From Purshia tridentata (taxonomy: Eukaryota; Streptophyta; Magnoliopsida; Rosales; Rosaceae), in contig QANT01001261.1 in the NCBI GenBank assembly GCA_003254885.1, positions 1 to 49,892 on the forward strand: a stretch of 49,892 nt of DNA, written 5' to 3'. Shown piece after piece: positions 48,991 to 49,892 of this stretch. The notes below the pieces were generated by a model, which saw only the letters and a program-made list of their open reading frames with translations, had not been told where the DNA came from and did not search any database. A program made the translations under genes and the position numbers. Within the stretch, counting starts at the first letter, position 1, and each line of letters starts with the position of its first letter.

Positions 48991-49350
48991 ATATATCGCG
49001 GGAAGAGATAAGGATAAGTTGAGTTGGTTTTTTGACGAAGTCGGACGGGAAGGTAAAAGGTTGTCGCTTCAAGGGACAAGTCGACAGAGTGGGAGCCAAG
49101 TCACGTGGCTCTACGCATTCCCTTCGCGCCACATAAGCCGACAGAGTACGCGGCTGACCGGGGGACCCTCTGGGGACCACCGAACAATAACCCCACTCTT
49201 TATGTTAACTACGTTTGCAATTTAGTCCGAGACAGCTCCTCACTTTCCATCAAAATAATAATCCCTTCCTTTACCAGGCGTAATTCTTCACGCGCTACAT
49301 GTTGAGAGTTTCCATATCGGACGTCAACGAAGCCCTTATAAAGGGTTTGG
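48985..49350. promoter_or_regulatory. GC-richer promoter-like patch
   Basis: Against an AT-rich background this stretch holds many CpG dinucleotides ('cgcgatatatcgcgggaag'-type, 'gaagtcggacgggaag', 'ccttcgcgcc'), a CACGTG G-box in GTCACGTGGC context (49102-49107), and a TATA-like 'cttataaagg' at about 49334-49343. Read on the plus strand, the order G-box, then TATA about 230 bp later, fits a promoter firing rightwards. No coding sequence follows before the window ends. It could instead be part of a transposon LTR. Confidence 0.35.
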
Positions 49351-49784
49351 CCTGTTATTTATTGTCAATTAATTTTAAGTTAAATATTTTCATTTTTTTT
49401 ATGATATCTAGGACGCATATTTCTGAAGCTCAACTGTGACGTGCACTCCAAAATAAATTGTTTATGTATTTAGTTTGAAAGTTGTCACTGGTAGAATAAA
49501 ATCTTGTATAATTATTTAGAAGGTGTCGAGTCATTTTCGATTTGATGCTCTAATTTTCTTCAATGCTCACAATTCAATAACTTAGGGAATGAATTGAATT
49601 CTCTACTTTTTTTTTTTTTATACTTAATTTTGCTTGACTTTTAATTTTAACCATGATACATGATTAATGGGGAAGTCACCCTTAAAAAATCCACAAGGAA
49701 AGCAGCATCTTCGATAACCCGTCCAAGAGGTAACTAGGGTCGTCCCTAAGCAAGTATTAGCATACCCGCACAAGACCCACAATT

Positions 49785-49892
49785 TTCATGGGAGTGGATT
49801 TGATTAATAGTTTTCGATTTAACTAATTTTTTACAAAGATAATTTATGAATAAAAATTTAAAACATAGGCGGTTCAAATTTGAAAAAATTAC
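49785..49892. mobile_element. Left part of another MITE, cut by the window edge
   Basis: 'ttttcgatttaactaatttt', 'caaagataatttatgaat' and 'aggcggttcaaatttgaaaa' match, word for word with few changes, the arm of the MITE family at 470-540 and 15520-15600. Only part of an arm is inside the window. Confidence 0.65.

Overview
The window looks like nuclear DNA of a dicot plant. It is AT-rich, its genes have many short exons with GT-AG introns, and it carries (GA/CT)n and (TA)n microsatellites, MITE-type inverted repeats and a CACTA-like element. Its proteins (a laccase, an AUX/IAA repressor, Mediator subunit MED8, plastid isopropylmalate isomerase) are plant proteins. A woody Rosaceae is my best guess, but this rests on general protein resemblance and is not proven. 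Three single ambiguous bases (4169, 7927, 20223), two of them inside T-runs, suggest a consensus assembly.

Layout. 1-4265: no gene; a large palindromic double MITE (about 217-1067) and AT-rich sequence. 4266-6756 (-): complete six-exon laccase. 7086-9800: CACTA-like element with gene-like cargo. 10735-14316 (-): tandem pair of three-exon genes for an EF-hand/ZZ-like Cys-rich protein whose C-terminus is a CaaX box. 14317-20200: repeat-rich, with hairpins, a single-unit MITE, tandem duplications, a degraded third copy of the EF-hand/ZZ gene and a segmental duplication of the sequence next to MED8. 20351-26262 (-): MED8, with an intron in its 5' UTR. 26635-33291 and 35627-40434 (+): two complete 15-exon genes for the large subunit of 3-isopropylmalate dehydratase (leucine biosynthesis), with coding exons of identical length. 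MED8 and the first of these are divergent and share about 370 bp of upstream sequence. 43707-45797 (-): complete five-exon AUX/IAA gene of the IAA12/IAA13 type. 45798-49892: no gene; a GC-richer promoter-like patch near 49.0-49.35 kb and the start of another MITE at the right edge.

Exon models were built by hand from splice signals, reading-frame continuity and known family sequence. Every complete gene model keeps an open frame from ATG to stop. The genes do not form one pathway; only the two isopropylmalate isomerase copies and the two EF-hand/ZZ copies are related to each other. The observations most worth following are the conserved CaaX box on the EF-hand/ZZ proteins, the tandem isopropylmalate isomerase genes (one with a GC-AG intron), the methionine at the type 1 copper axial position of the laccase, and the several layers of inverted and segmental duplication.
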